Positions 33,504 through 45,968 of a DNA stretch of 64,000 nucleotides are shown one piece after another. This stretch comes from Vermamoeba vermiformis. Taxonomy: Eukaryota > Tubulinea > Echinamoebida. The position numbers and the translations under genes are program-made. The stretch lies in contig JBEWZL010000127.1 in assembly GCA_045837725.1 (NCBI GenBank), positions 124,001 through 188,000 on the forward strand, written 5' to 3'. Positions within the stretch are counted from its first letter, which is position 1; every line of letters starts with the position of its first letter. Under the pieces are notes generated by a model. It saw only the letters and a list, made by a program, of their open reading frames with translations. It was not told the origin of the DNA and did not search any database.

Positions 33504-36500
33504 ATGGAGGAAATAGATCTTATTGATGATATTTGGTTGCAAGTTTTCAATTATTTTGGAGTTGATCGCGCTCGTCTTGCCATCGTAAGCAGAGAAGCAA
33601 AAAGATTTATTATCTTCGTTAATTGCCTTGATTTTATTTATTGAACAACTGACATCTCCTTTCGGCAAGGATGATTGATTGAGTCAAATTTTAGATCGAA
33701 ACTGAATTCTTATTTACTGCTCTGTTGTTTTAATTAAATATTGACGGATTTGTAATTTAATATAAATTTATCAGGTGTGCAAGCGTTGGGCCGACGTTAT
33801 TTTGCATCCACTGAATTGGCGAACTTTTGAAGCGGATTTCCAGCTTAGAAAAAGGACTTTTGCGTTCAAAAATTCAAAAGAGAAGAACTATAATATCGAG
33901 CCTTTCATTGCTAAGTACTGCACAAATTTGGTCGATTGCTATTTGACGATCGAGAGCAGATCTCGTAACGTTAACTCGTTGCTCAATGTGTTATTTCAAA
34001 TCAAGACTTTGCGACGACTGGTGCTGCGCGTATCGTTCGTGGAGCCAGTAAAGGTCATTGATGTCACCGTACTAAAGACAACACCAAACCAAGCCTCGCC
34101 GGTGCGTGAGGATCCACTGCTCGTGCCACAGTGCAAAGACATGGTATTGCTCAATTTGAGTGTACATCAACTCGAGACGGAAGGTTTACAAACCTTATTG
34201 AGCGTAAGTCGCTGCATTAGCTTGCCTTTCGAACATTAATTAACGAACATAATGCTTACGTAGGGCTTGCCTAATCTTGAAGACCTTTACTTGGACTTGA
34301 AGGCCACGCTCAACTCCGTCGAATTGTTCGCTCCAGTACAAAAGTTGAAGTTGTTGACCTTAAGTAACGGTGCTTTGTCCAATTTGGCTGAACTGCGGAG
34401 GTTATCGGAGTTACTACCAAACCTTCGGTACGTGGTTTACGAAGGCACTAAAAACTTTTGGGCACCGAACTCGCAAGACGCGCTTGAGCCTTTGACGGTG
34501 GGAAATCTTACTATTGTTCCGACTGCGGTCTTGGAAAAAGGCGATCTGGCTTCGCTCAAACGACTAGGCAAATTCGTTTCACCAGCGAACCAACCCTTGT
34601 TGTTGCTCAGAGCACTTAATTACAGACACAACAAAGAGGTTATACGTTACTTGATTACCGAATGCCACTTTGACGTCAACTTTGTGTATGTTTTCAGTTC
34701 GTTTGTTTGCTAACGGTGCATCAGGAAACACGAGTTCTCGTACAATACTTCCGAATTAAGCTTTCGTGGCTTAGAAGAAAAATATCCACTGCACGCGGCA
34801 TTGGCTTCAAAAGCATTCATGATGGGTCGATCCGTGGCGGTCACCGATTACCTCGATGTCGTCGAAGAACTGTTGAAGCTTGGTGCTGATCCGAACTCTC
34901 CGTTAGCGAGCAGTTCTCCTCTAGTACATTGTGGGGAAGCAGCTTCGTTCTTGCTGTTGCTGAAGTACGGCGCAAATCCGAACAAGATAGTCAACGGATA
35001 TCCTGCTGCGTGGTCCATCTTCCTTCTTTCCTCAGGTACTGCATTATTTATGCTATTGTATTAGCAGCTTACATTTTACAGGCACTGAGGAAGCACTGAA
35101 AGGTTTAATTGGCGTGTGCGATGTAAACGCCGTACACGGAGCTGAAAGCGCGACGATGCTTCTGGTAAGATTAATCTTCTCGTGTAACGTTATTTATGCT
35201 AATTAATGAAAAAAGAGGGCAATATTTAATCGAAGCAGAGATAGACAGGCAGTGGTGGATTTATTGCTCGAGGCGGGAGCACAATGGACGCCACTTGCCT
35301 TGAATTCTTTACGTCAATCTATGCCTCAATTGGTAAGTTGTTAGTGACGAAAGTTCTGTCACAGTAGCTAATACAATTTATTCCCAGTTTGAGGACGTTG
35401 TTCGCAACCGGAAGGCAGACTTGTCGATGCTTGAGACTACGGTCATCTTTGAATCGATAGAACAAGGCTCGTTAGAGTTGTTGTAAGTCGAGTTCAATCA
35501 CTGTTTGTTACAACAGTCATGCTCAATCATTTTTAATAGCCGCGATCATTTGAAGACACTAACGGCGGACGAAAAGGAGCCAAAGCTGTCCCCGATGCAC
35601 TACGCTGCGTTAATAATGACTAATGGGGCTGAAAGTGGACAAGATTTACAGCCTAACAGGAAAGGCACGTCTGACATTTTTCGGTGGAGATTAACCACGC
35701 TACTATCTGGCGACACTCAAGTGCCTCGTCGCATTGGAAAAAAGCTGGACAATAATAATAAGCAGGGTTCTACGCAGAGGTCAAGCTCGAATGCTCTTTC
35801 GTTTCCTTCATCAATGTTTGGCGCGACAACCACAACACCAATGTTTAATTTTGGTTCCACTGCAACAAATTCTGGCGCATTATTTGGCGGTGCGATGAAC
35901 AACTTTTCGGCAGGAAACAAGGGATCAACGTCAAAGCTTGAGTCTATTGACGAAGTTATTCCGCTGTTGAACTGCAGCATCAACGAAAAGACAAGCGACG
36001 GTGCCACACCATTGCTGTTGTTGTGCATGTCTTTGTCACACAGCAGCGAGGCCAAAGTCAAGAACGCAACATCACTGATCAAGCACGGTGCAAATGTCAA
36101 TCTTGCGGTAAGAGTTGATGAAGTTATTGTTATTGCAATACTGATTCGAGTCATACAGGACAAATACGGGTGGACACCTCTTCATGCAGCACTGTACGCT
36201 GGAGACTGGTCTTTGGCTTCACTGCTGCTCGAACACGGAGCTGACATCAATGCACAAGACATGAAAGGCATCACACCACTGATGGCACTGATTTACGGCT
36301 TCAGACACATCGAGCAACTTGGTTTTGACAACTTCGAATCAGAGTGGTCCAAACTGATCACTTCGTTCAACGTTGACTTGTCATTGGTCGATCGATCGTT
36401 CAATCGCTCTTTGGTTCATTTGATGGCTGCTGTTGGATCGCCAGCAATGTTCGAGTGCGCCGAGCAAACGTTTTTGAAAGCAGAGTTAATTAATGCGAGG

Positions 36501-38154
36501 TAAGCAGGCTCAGTTAGTGAGTTGTTGAGCTAACGTATTTGAAAGGGATATTGAAGGCTTCACACCACTTCACTACGCAGTGATGTTCGACAACATCGAA
36601 ACAGTGCAATATCTTCTGGATCATGGTGCTAATGCCAACGCACAAACAATTTCGCTGAAGATAACACGTACGTTGCCATATAATTATAAGCAGTAGTTAG
36701 TTTTGCTAACAAACTCTAATATATTAGCTGCAATGATGTTGTGCAATATGGTTGAACCAACGACAACGAGCAACAACTCTTATCTCACTCGTTACAACAC
36801 ATTACTTATGGCGAAATTCTTACGAAGTAGCATCGGCCAGATAGGATCGTTCAACAAATCTTTTATTTCACCGCCTTGGAATCGACCGAACATATTTTTT
36901 GGTGACCACATGTACGCGCTATTTTTGAGCTCTGTTGTGAACCGTTAGTTATTAACGTTAAATTAGTACCGAAGAGAGGATTTTAAACTTTAACACAATG
37001 CTGAAAGTTCTCGTCATGCCCTCAAATCCTGCGATAATTGATGACGATGGCAACACTATCGTGCATCACTTGGTAGACTTGCTTCAACCATACAGTGAGT
37101 TGGTGCCACGTTGTTCGGTTATTTTTGACTTGCTGCAAACAGTCAAATCATTTAAACCTCACTGGAATGCAAAGAACTTCAAGAATGAAACGCCAGCGAA
37201 CAAGTAAGTCCAAAAGTTAAACATTTATTAACTTAATGCCAATAATTCTAACTATCGTTTAGATTAATTCACTATGTTTGCAGCGCAGATTCACTCAGCC
37301 TCCTTCCATACTGCGAACGGTATGAAATTTCCTTTTTATTCAATAAGTTACATTACGCTAAACCGTACTTAAAGCGCGATTGAGTTGATAAGAGAACAAA
37401 GCATTGATATTGCACACGAAGGAGTCCTTGACGCATTTGAGCAACTGTTGTGTCATAAAGTCATACCAGCGGAACTAAAACTAAAGTTCATGAGCCTCAT
37501 TGGTAAGCTCTCGTACTGCATTAAATGACCGAAGCCTAATTGCCATGAAAAGATTTGTCGCGCTTGCGATAATGTGAGGCACACTCGCACTGTGATAAAG
37601 AAGAGCAATCCACTCTTCGCGGCACTGCAAGGCCAACATTCCGGTGCACTAATTAAGGCAATAATAGAGGCTTATCCGAGCATTATAAACGATACTAATG
37701 AAGATGGAGCAACGCCGTTAGTGGCTTATGTGAAACAAGGTGTAAGTTTAATTGAGTCTTTTGTACGAATTTAGATCTGACAAAAACTTTTAGGTGCAAT
37801 TTACCGCTGCGTTGGATGCATTATTCGAAGCTTCAGGTATGCGAGAATACAATACTTTGAAATATTAAAGAGTCCCTCTAATGTTCGTTTTTAGGTGTCG
37901 ATCTGAACGCACAAGATCAAGACGGAAACACAGCACTTCATTATGCATGCAAGTACTTCCACATTGGATTTATTGACGCCGTTGATGCCATTGAATGCCT
38001 ACGGTCCAGCTTGTTTGCTTTCAAGTTGGTTGAAGCAGGAGCACGAACAGATCTCAAAAACAAGCGAGGTCAAACACCTCTCGATTACTCACCCAAGCTG
38101 TTGGAACACTATGAAAAGGTGTATCCTATAGTCAAGCAGTTTGGAATCAAATGA
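33504..38154 (+). CDS. F-box / leucine-rich / ankyrin protein, copy 2
   Basis: Same architecture and exon order as the gene at 26099-31542. It has an F-box (MEEIDLIDDIWLQVFNYFGV then VCKRWADVILHPLNWRTFE), an LRR-like section (LPNLEDLYLDLKATLNSVEL, LLPNLRYVVYE), and ankyrin repeats including YLDVVEELLKLGADPNSP, FLLLLKYGANPNK, GWTPLHAALYAGDWSLAS, GFTPLHYAVMF and DGNTALHYACKYF. It ends VYPIVKQFGIK (TGA 38152-38154). Its FG section is short (SSMFGATTTTPMFNFGST, LFGGAM). No frame break was found in the parts checked, so it is the better candidate for a working gene. Exons at 35930-36470 are almost identical to copy 1, while N-terminal exons are far more diverged. Confidence 0.78.
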
Positions 38155-38226
38155 GGTCGTAGAACGGCGGCCAACTTTTTGCGCGCATTTTTAAAAATTT
38201 GCTATTTTAGTTTATTACGCTGATTG

Positions 38227-41102
38227 ATGCATCACAATACCATAAACAAATTTAAAGACATGTCCAAAAGAAAATTAGACCCAAAGAACTCGTTTGAAGA
38301 TGCAGAGATAAAGCGTAGAAGAATTGACTACGATCTTGACGATCTACCAGATGAGGTGCTGGTATGCATTCTAAATTTATTGGTGACGTCTATTGAAGGT
38401 AAAGCATATTTAAAAGGATATATTGCTATTTATTAAGTATTTTGGTGAATTATGATTTCAATTCTTTAGATCGAGATCTAATTCTTATTGCGACCAGCGA
38501 AATTGACTTGCCGAAAATGGTCCGAAATTATACGGTCTTACCATCGTACAACATGCTTCCAGCGCTGGCAAGGCGATATCGAATATGACATTTCTCACTT
38601 TGACACAACAAGCGCAGAAAGAAAAGAAGAGCTGCTCGAGAGGTATTTTATTCCTGTTTCGCTCTGTTGTGAAGGTAGGTCACTTAATATTATTTTAATT
38701 CTTTATTTATTCTCATGTCATTCCAGTTCCGTGCGTCGATTGGAGGCGGTACTATTTGATGCGGTAATTGTAACGTTTTAATTTAAAATGAAATTAAGTT
38801 ATAATTATTTGCCTAAATAGGTCAAACTACGAGCAATTACTGAAATTTCTCGGTTTGTCGATAACTTCGGAGTTGATATCTGACCGAATTGCAGAGGCCA
38901 TGCACAGCCTTAAAAAACCGTTGGACACCCCAGAAAAGTCATTATGTGCTGCATATTTCTTCTGCGATGCCGGAAGCATCGATTTGGAGCGAAAAAAGTC
39001 ACCGTTTTTGGACTCGTGGAACTACTGTGCAAAATTGTGGCACGTTAAAGACCGAAAAGGCAACACAAAGTAATTGCGTAACAAATTTGATATGAAAAAT
39101 ACTTACTGTTATATGACCTAGGATATGCCGGCTACTACTGAAATTGTATCACCTGGCCAAATTGAGACATGCCAAACAAGAAATACAACAAGCGGTGCTA
39201 TCAACATTAACGGAATGCTTCATAAAATCTTCTTTTGACGTTGAAATCTGTCGCGAGCTATTGAAAGCAGACGGGTTCATTTCACGTTGCTCCGTAAGTG
39301 ACCGCCACGCTTTTAGACTTTCTAACAAATCTCACGCCTCTCAGATCAAGGGTTGGAAAAACATTTTTTGGTATCCCTTGCAAGACGTTTTATGGGGCTC
39401 AGACCTGTTCAATACAATCTGCCGTGCCACAAAAGATCTTTTCGAAGAATTTGATCTTCAGAAAAAGCTTTCTCTGTTGGACATCCGTGTTCCCGACGAT
39501 TACAAAGAACGGTACAACGATGCCATGCAAAGGTAAGGACCACAATTCGAATCATATTTCCGTTCTAAAATTATCTTTGCAGCTTGGTCATCGATTACTT
39601 AGAACACAATGGCAACCACGAGATTTTGTTCGTTGATTGGCTGACTGACATTTTGAATCTTGAAGAAAGTCGAGACGAGGCTTATTCGACCTACTTGAAT
39701 ATAGTACTCAAAGAAAGTAACTTGGACTATTTCTATGACGCCACAAAGTACGGTACTCTTACCGATGGCATAATAAGTACTAACCAGATTCGGCAGGCAG
39801 AAACTATTAGCAAATTTGGTAATGAATTTAACGGAATCGAGAGTCAGTTTGCTCTCCGACTATCATCTAAAAGCTCTGCCAAGTCTGTTAAAATGCTCAA
39901 AGATTGCCGATCCGAAACGATTCTGCAAGAATTTGACGCTGCTACGCACTCGCCTTGATCCAGTACGTTGACGGTAGTAGTTTTTATGGACTTTCAATCT
40001 AACACTTTGTTGCAGTATTTGCCTTTGTACACCGATTTTTTCATGAACGACAGCTACTTGATGGCGAAACCTTTTTTCGAGTCAACTCTTTCGAGTTATC
40101 CTGCTGAAGCTATTAAGGTCATTCTGAACTTGACACCGTGCAATGCAAACATCACCAAGATGATAGCAGATGAATTTGAGTTGATTCAACGGAGTTTTGG
40201 TGATCGTTGGGAAGAGTTAAAAAACGAATTTGTGCAAAAAGTCCTTGGATTATTCCCGGAACAACTCCGCGACATCAAATTGGCATTGCCGACGAATGAA
40301 AACCTATCGAAAGAAGCAACGACAGTGCTCGCATTGCCTGCCATGGTATTCAACCAGACGCAATTAGGCGTGTTGAATCGTTTATTGCTTGTGGCTTGCG
40401 AACACACATTATCGGAGGACAATCAACGGCAATTGCTCAATTTGACCCTGGCACACGTCAAAGCGTTCCCCCACTTGACATTCACCGTTTGGTTGCCATT
40501 TTTGGAAAATTTTACTGCAGAGACGCTGCCGTATCACGTAGCGTTAATGATATTATTACCTGATGCAATGATGGCAGACCAATTCGCTCCGTGGATTGAA
40601 AATTTTGTCATCTCGTTGATAGTTACGTATCCTGAAACTGCACTCGAATGTATCCAACAGTTTGCACGAGGACGATTATCAATAGTCACGTGCGCACATA
40701 TTGTGTGCTTCTATGGCATTAGAGCCTTCAAAGAGACGTGTCTTCACGGCACCAATTATGCAACTGAAGTTAAAAGTAAGGCCTTAACCCGGGTTTTTTT
40801 ATTGCATGTATCGTTCTAATTATATTCATACAGCATTATTAGACGAAGCCCTATTGTACTTGGTTAATTCAGCACCCCGCACCTCCTATGACGTTGTGAA
40901 CTTGATGTGTATTTTGTTAGCGTGCTCGATGGTACATCCGCGCATTGAAGAGTTCACATGTCACAAACACGATTGGATAGTCGTTAGAGGCGCCCTGGCC
41001 CATACTCTAGTCCAGGATATACTGGGTGTTGATTTTGTAAATAATATTTTGAACAGCGGAATCGGGTTTATCGACATGATCCCTTATTTCAAGAATAAAT
41101 AA
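38227..41102 (+). CDS. F-box protein with helical-solenoid body
   Basis: Starts MMHHNTINKFKDMSKRKLDP with a basic patch (KRRR) that could be a nuclear signal. Then the F-box YDLDDLPDEVLVCILNLL continues in exon 2 as AKLTCRKWSEIIRSYHRTTC. There are no ankyrin repeats. The remaining ~700 residues are helical, for example LLLKLYHLAKLRHAKQEIQQ, FEEFDLQKKLSLLD and RLLLVACEHTLSEDNQRQLL, ending DMIPYFKNK (TAA 41100-41102). A GTAAGT...CAG intron of 52 nt lies at 39295-39346. Near 39840 the frame must shift to connect to LLSDYHLKALPSLLKC, another one-base anomaly. Likely an SCF adaptor of unknown target. It lies 72 bp after copy 2 on the same strand. Confidence 0.65.
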
Positions 41103-41138
41103 ATGGATTATACTTGTTGGGCGTTTGCACAGGATATT

Positions 41139-42758
41139 CTACGTTGAAATTGAACCACATCGGTTGATAACATTGTAAATTTCTTCGAAATCAGGTTGAT
41201 ATGGATCTAGATCCAATATGAGCTGACCCAGTTCTTCGTAACCAAGATCTTCTGCCACTATTGTACTATGTTATAAATATCTATCATTGGTATTTTCTAA
41301 CCATACCTAATCCTAGTGTTGTAAAAACAGGAAAATGTGCCTCACTGAATGAATCGTTCTCATATATTAATATGCCCGCACTATCACTGAATACGATTAA
41401 TATATAAACACTATATCTATTACGATATACTTACTGGGTCAATTTCATCACGCTGTATGAATAATTGACAATGAATTTGAAATCGTAACCGCCCTTGCCG
41501 TCAGGAATGAGCCACAAATCCTGCGAGTCAAACATTCGTGTCTTCACAGACAATGACCGCGCAGCACAAATTTGATCTATCGGCACAATATAGCGACTGA
41601 ACAGTTGGTACAATTGCCGCACTGCTTTCAACACATCTTTTAACTACAACATATGCCTAACATTAGTAACATGATTAATATTTAGTTAATAATATTCTGA
41701 ATGGTAATTGGCTTACATTTTAGCTGGATAGGCGTTAAAGAGAGTGAGGCCACGGTGATAATATCGGAATACAAGCCAAGACACATTTTCGTACTCAAAT
41801 CCAAACTCAGCTGTGATCAAATGCGGCACTTTTTCTTTGCGTAAAATTCGATGTATTGCCTGGAAATATGCGCATTAGTTTAAAATAATCGAGTAAACGA
41901 TTATTACTAGTCAATAAGACCTTACCAAATCTTTCAAAATCTCTTCTTTTTGTCCGTACTGCCAGGCAATTTCGAACCAATTGTCGTTTTGATCGGCGAC
42001 TCTATGTCCTATTAAAACAAAGTCTTAGCAATGATTAAACACGGAACTGCGTTTTTTTACGGTGACTGTCTTGTTCCATAATTCTGAATACGGGCCTCGT
42101 TTGCAGTACGTTGTACTGCATCATTAAATTAGCCAAGTGTTCCAAATACTGTTCTGCATTCTCTGGATGTTTGATGTCGATTGGTGAATACGGCAAGCTC
42201 TGGTACACGTAATGGTAATTGTCGTATTTGGACTTGCCAGTGAGAATGTCATCGATAGACATAGGGCTATTGAGGCAGTTTAAGCTTTTCTCATGAATGC
42301 GTTCAACGATCTCTGGAGCAGCACCAGCGAGCTTAGCAGCTAAAAACGACAATTAATTAATTCATGAAATTCTCCGAAAAAAATTGTACCCGTTTACCTG
42401 CTGCCATTGATTGATAAACTGAATATGAAATATATTCGAAACAGCCGGAGAATAGGCATTTATCGCAGCGAAACAAAATATATACTGGAATCAGCTCGAA
42501 CTGCACGTACCGATATTACCGAGCACAGACTCATTTAATTTCATACTTAAAATCGAATCCTTTTTCCTTATTTGGCAGTATAATGAGGAGGTGTAGAGAT
42601 ATTTGGAAGCGTATTTGTATAAGGCGAATACCTCTCACCGTCAAAAAACTCGATAGACCTACTGCAAAAGTATAAAATTTCTCCAGCATTGTTAGAAAAA
42701 AGCGGAAGAAAACAGCTCTCTTTGTTCTCTCGCTATTCTCGTGCGACCCCCACACCAC
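41139..42758 (-). pseudogene. unknown duplicated family, copy B (inverted, 5' half decayed)
   Basis: Close inverted copy of the gene at 1666-3908, with the same exon order and phase from AAKLAGAAPEIVERI to the terminal INRCGSIST (TAG 41139-41141). Introns align too: the one at about 42340-42398 matches its partner almost base for base. Upstream of 42400 the similarity frays. The GFDFKYEI exon runs into an early stop, the segment matching RSIELSFDDVMRGIQTL is scrambled by small indels, and the first exons are missing. Conversely, at NAYPAKM this copy keeps the frame that copy A loses. Convergent with the F-box gene ending at 41102. Confidence 0.65.
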
Positions 42759-42973
42759 TAAATCATTTATTACGCTATGAATACGCGCACTTCATTCGCA
42801 TTATTTTGCTTTTACTTCACTATTATTGATATTTCCCTTCCTGTGCGGGAAAGAAGCGCAGACTTCGAAAGCGGAGAGGGTATTACTGAGAAGGATCAGA
42901 GAGAAGCAAGCGCTCGGGACATTTTAGGGTGTTAGGGAGATAAATTAGATTTGAGACCATTGCCGTGGAAGTA

Positions 42974-43510
42974 TTAGGTTAATATATTGAAGTACTCTAC
43001 TGTCGTCCGTAACTGTCAGGGGTTAGTTTTTACGGATTCGAAATTGAGTCACGAGTGTCGTGAGAATTTTACTTACCCATTCATGCTCAAGCATAGCGTC
43101 CCAATAGGCGATAAATAGAAGTACAACTTGTGGAACTGGAAAAAGAATAAAATTAATGACACGATCTTAAATTGTTGATTAGGCGTTATTTATAGAGAAG
43201 TTCAGATGATCTATTAATTAAATCAATAATATTCAAACTACCAACGAGTGAATTTATAAAATATTGGCAAATTTATGTCGATTAATGCAATTTTATTGTA
43301 AAATTGAAAAATCTTCTCACCATAACTCGTTAAATATAGCCTCCGCGTTGTTGACGAGCTCTTAATCTATGATTAAATAAGAGTTAATAACGTTATCAAT
43401 AATCATAAATTGCTTACGTATTTCCACAAGCAATAAACATTTCGGATGGCAAGTCCCAAAGCTATCAGGCGGATTACAGGTGAGGAATCGTTGTCGAATT
43501 TTGTGTTCAT
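42974..43510 (-). CDS. small membrane-like protein, unknown (four exons)
   Basis: ATG at 43510 starts MNTKFDNDSSPVIRLIALGL, continuing AIRNVYCLWKY to a GTAAGC donor. Further exons encode IKSSSTTRRLYLTSYG, VPQVVLLFIAYWDAMLEHEW and LRTTVEYFNILT, with a stop at 42974-42976. All three joins preserve the frame, which is unlikely by chance. About 79 aa with two hydrophobic stretches (IRLIALGLAIRNVYCLW, VPQVVLLFIAYW). No family recognised; it could be a small organelle or ER membrane protein. Because each exon is short, simple reading-frame scans miss it. Confidence 0.5.
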
Positions 43511-43688
43511 TAGTGAATTTACTTGCGCATAATAATAATATTCCGCCGCATTGACTTATGGTGCCAAGCTTAGAAACATTAATTAAACTTGGAATCTAGA
43601 TCTCGTTGCAAAAATGATACACGCCTTTTTTTGGTTTATGTGAATTTACACTAAGCACGTTATCCTTATTGATTACAATTTACATCGT

Positions 43689-45717
43689 TTAAGGCGCCAC
43701 AACAAAGTCTTTGTTCGGTTCTATCATTTCAGGATTCGCATCCCAGTTGTTGTGATGACACAGATTGTCTAATCCAGCGTTGCAATCTTCTTGATTAAAC
43801 ACGGGATGTAAACATTCAGCTAATTTGTCTTGCTTTTGTTCCGTAGAAAACCCTTGGAAGTTGAAGTCGCTCTTGCACACGAAAACTCGCTTGCGATCTG
43901 TGTGGACATTCAACGCGTCACAGATCTTAGCGTTGGCTTCACGGGCATGAATGATACGCACAGGTCCAGTTAAGATCATCGTTTGTTGGTGACGTCTCAT
44001 GCCTCCCCAATCTGATCAGATCCAAAAAGTCAAAACGAGAATATTTAAATATTTAATACTCGAATACTGCTATAGTAATCATTCCTTAATCTTAGAAAAT
44101 AAAATTGAAGGAAATTTCGAGCTAAGGTTTTCTTTTAAAGGTTGGATCTTACCTTCGTTTTCACCAGGAGAAAATCTGCATGAATGAGTTGAGCTTAACA
44201 ATCCAATATTGACCTTGCCTTTAAGTGTTCTCATCGCACGCAATAATCTTGCTTGATCGTCGCCCCAATAATCTTCGACGAATTGATTGAACCACGCGAG
44301 CAGCAACTTTCGCGTCCTTTCGTTCCATTTATAGGCATAAACTCCGCAATCGGGCAAGTGGAATCTATCAGGCACGTGACCGTTGATAGCAAAATCATAG
44401 CTATGGTCTTCCAAAAAGTCAAAGAACGACGCCAACTCGCCGCAATTCCACGTGTCCGAATCGACGAACAATGACAGCTCGAAGGGTGCGAATGATGTGT
44501 AAATGACACGTGTGCTCCATTGACGGTCCTTGTTGAACATGAGCTCGTGCTTGATGCCTATGATACGGTCGAACAGTCCCTCTTTGTTGTCGAAGTCTTT
44601 GTCGTTCGTGAACAGGGACAAAAGTACCGTGCCCTTGGGGTTGTTCTTTCTGTACAGTCGCGCTGATTCAACTGCAGCATTGATACCCGATTGCATGGTG
44701 TGTTTGTTGGGATTGTACGCGAAGAAATTGATGCTCCTGCCTTTTTTGGGAATGTACTTGGCGTACTCGAGTTGCAGTGCGAGATCCTGTCTTCTCGCAA
44801 AGTTTGTATCAACAGGCTTGACCTCGCCAGTGCAAAAATCGCTGACACATTGTGGATTGACGAACGCGTTCTCGCGGCTGTAGGCGTGATTTTTGCTCCA
44901 TACAACCAAGTTTTTTAGTTTCACGAACATTCTGCTCGCGAGCCACGCAGCCTCCCAATGGTCCTTGTTTTTAAATGCGCCATAATGCACGATGTCGCAT
45001 TCCACTTGCTTTTGTTGCAATGTGAAGTCAGCCAATGCATTTAGAAATTCACCTGGAATCACTTCGATGCCCTGTTCGGATCACACCCGTTAGTAAAATT
45101 CATACGAAATTGTATGACGCATACTTGCTAATAAAGATTTTTTAATAAAATGAGTAATTTCATAATTCTTAATAATTAGCAGCATTGAATAAGTTGGTCA
45201 AGTCTAACGGAATTATCGGATAAATATTTTAAGTATTTAGCCCTTTAAATTCACTTCAACATTACTATTAATTTGCAAATGCACAACGCAATATTCATAT
45301 TAATATTAAAATTAATTTATTAGGCCATAGAAAAGTAATTTTAATAAATTCGGTTAGGAACTTTGTGCAGTTTGAACTTACGTTATTTGATAGCTTTTTC
45401 GAATCTTTACGATGTATAGCAAATAATTTAAATGAGTTGTCCTTGTTAAACTCAATCCACTCTCCGATCTGGGCTGAAGGCAACGAAACGAGGCAAATAT
45501 TTCCGCTCTTAGCCTTAATATTATCAAAAATTTCTTGCAATACTTTCGGCGCCTTTATTTCGACATTGTCTTCCTCGTCGTTTGGATCGTCACGCAAATC
45601 TTGCTCAACATCCTCGGAAACAATTGTTGTAGCTCGCCGTGATGCGATAATATTGGCACTAAATACAAAAAAAGCGCATAATATTAAAAATACGATTATA
45701 CGCTGTTTCCGTGACAT
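43689..45717 (-). CDS. type II membrane glycosyltransferase (GT-A, DxD)
   Basis: Starts MSRKQRIIVFLILCAFFVFS at 45717, a basic end plus a single signal-anchor typical of Golgi enzymes, then an acidic stem (VEQDLRDDPNDEEDNVE). The lumenal catalytic part has SINFFAYNPNKHTMQSGINA, FELSLFVDSDTWNC with a DSD metal-binding motif, LPDCGVYAYKWNERTRKLL and YWGDDQARLLRAM, the acceptor/DQ motif of nucleotide-sugar transferases. It ends EMIEPNKDFVVAP (TAA 43689-43691), with Cys pairs (CLHPVFNQEDC, CHHNN) suggesting disulfides. Three exons. The sugar donor is unknown. The fold call is by pattern, without a family-level match. Confidence 0.75.
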
Positions 45718-45968
45718 GTTTGGTCTTCAGGGTCCGACCAGAAAAATAACTGCTTTCAGTTGATCGAAAAAAATGTTCGTTTGGCCGCGTTTAAAAACAT
45801 TGCAATTGAAGGAATACTGCGAATATAGCAAAATAACACCGTATCTATCACTAAACGCTGATCCGATCTCACCCAAAGATCCAATTCTTTTTTGACTCGG
45901 ATCTTCTTGGAGACAAACAAACCAAATGCTTAATGTGCACTAGCAAAGCTTACTGCTTAAATGTTTAT

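Noticed and set aside
25916-38154. Giant-virus origin for the F-box/ankyrin genes
   Set aside because: Such domain pairs occur in giant viruses, but these genes have many ordinary spliceosomal introns, host-like composition and no viral neighbours.
42777-42935. Plus-strand 52-codon frame starting with a signal-peptide-like segment
   Set aside because: It overlaps the region around the end of the minus-strand micro-gene and the decayed copy B, with no splice or family support.
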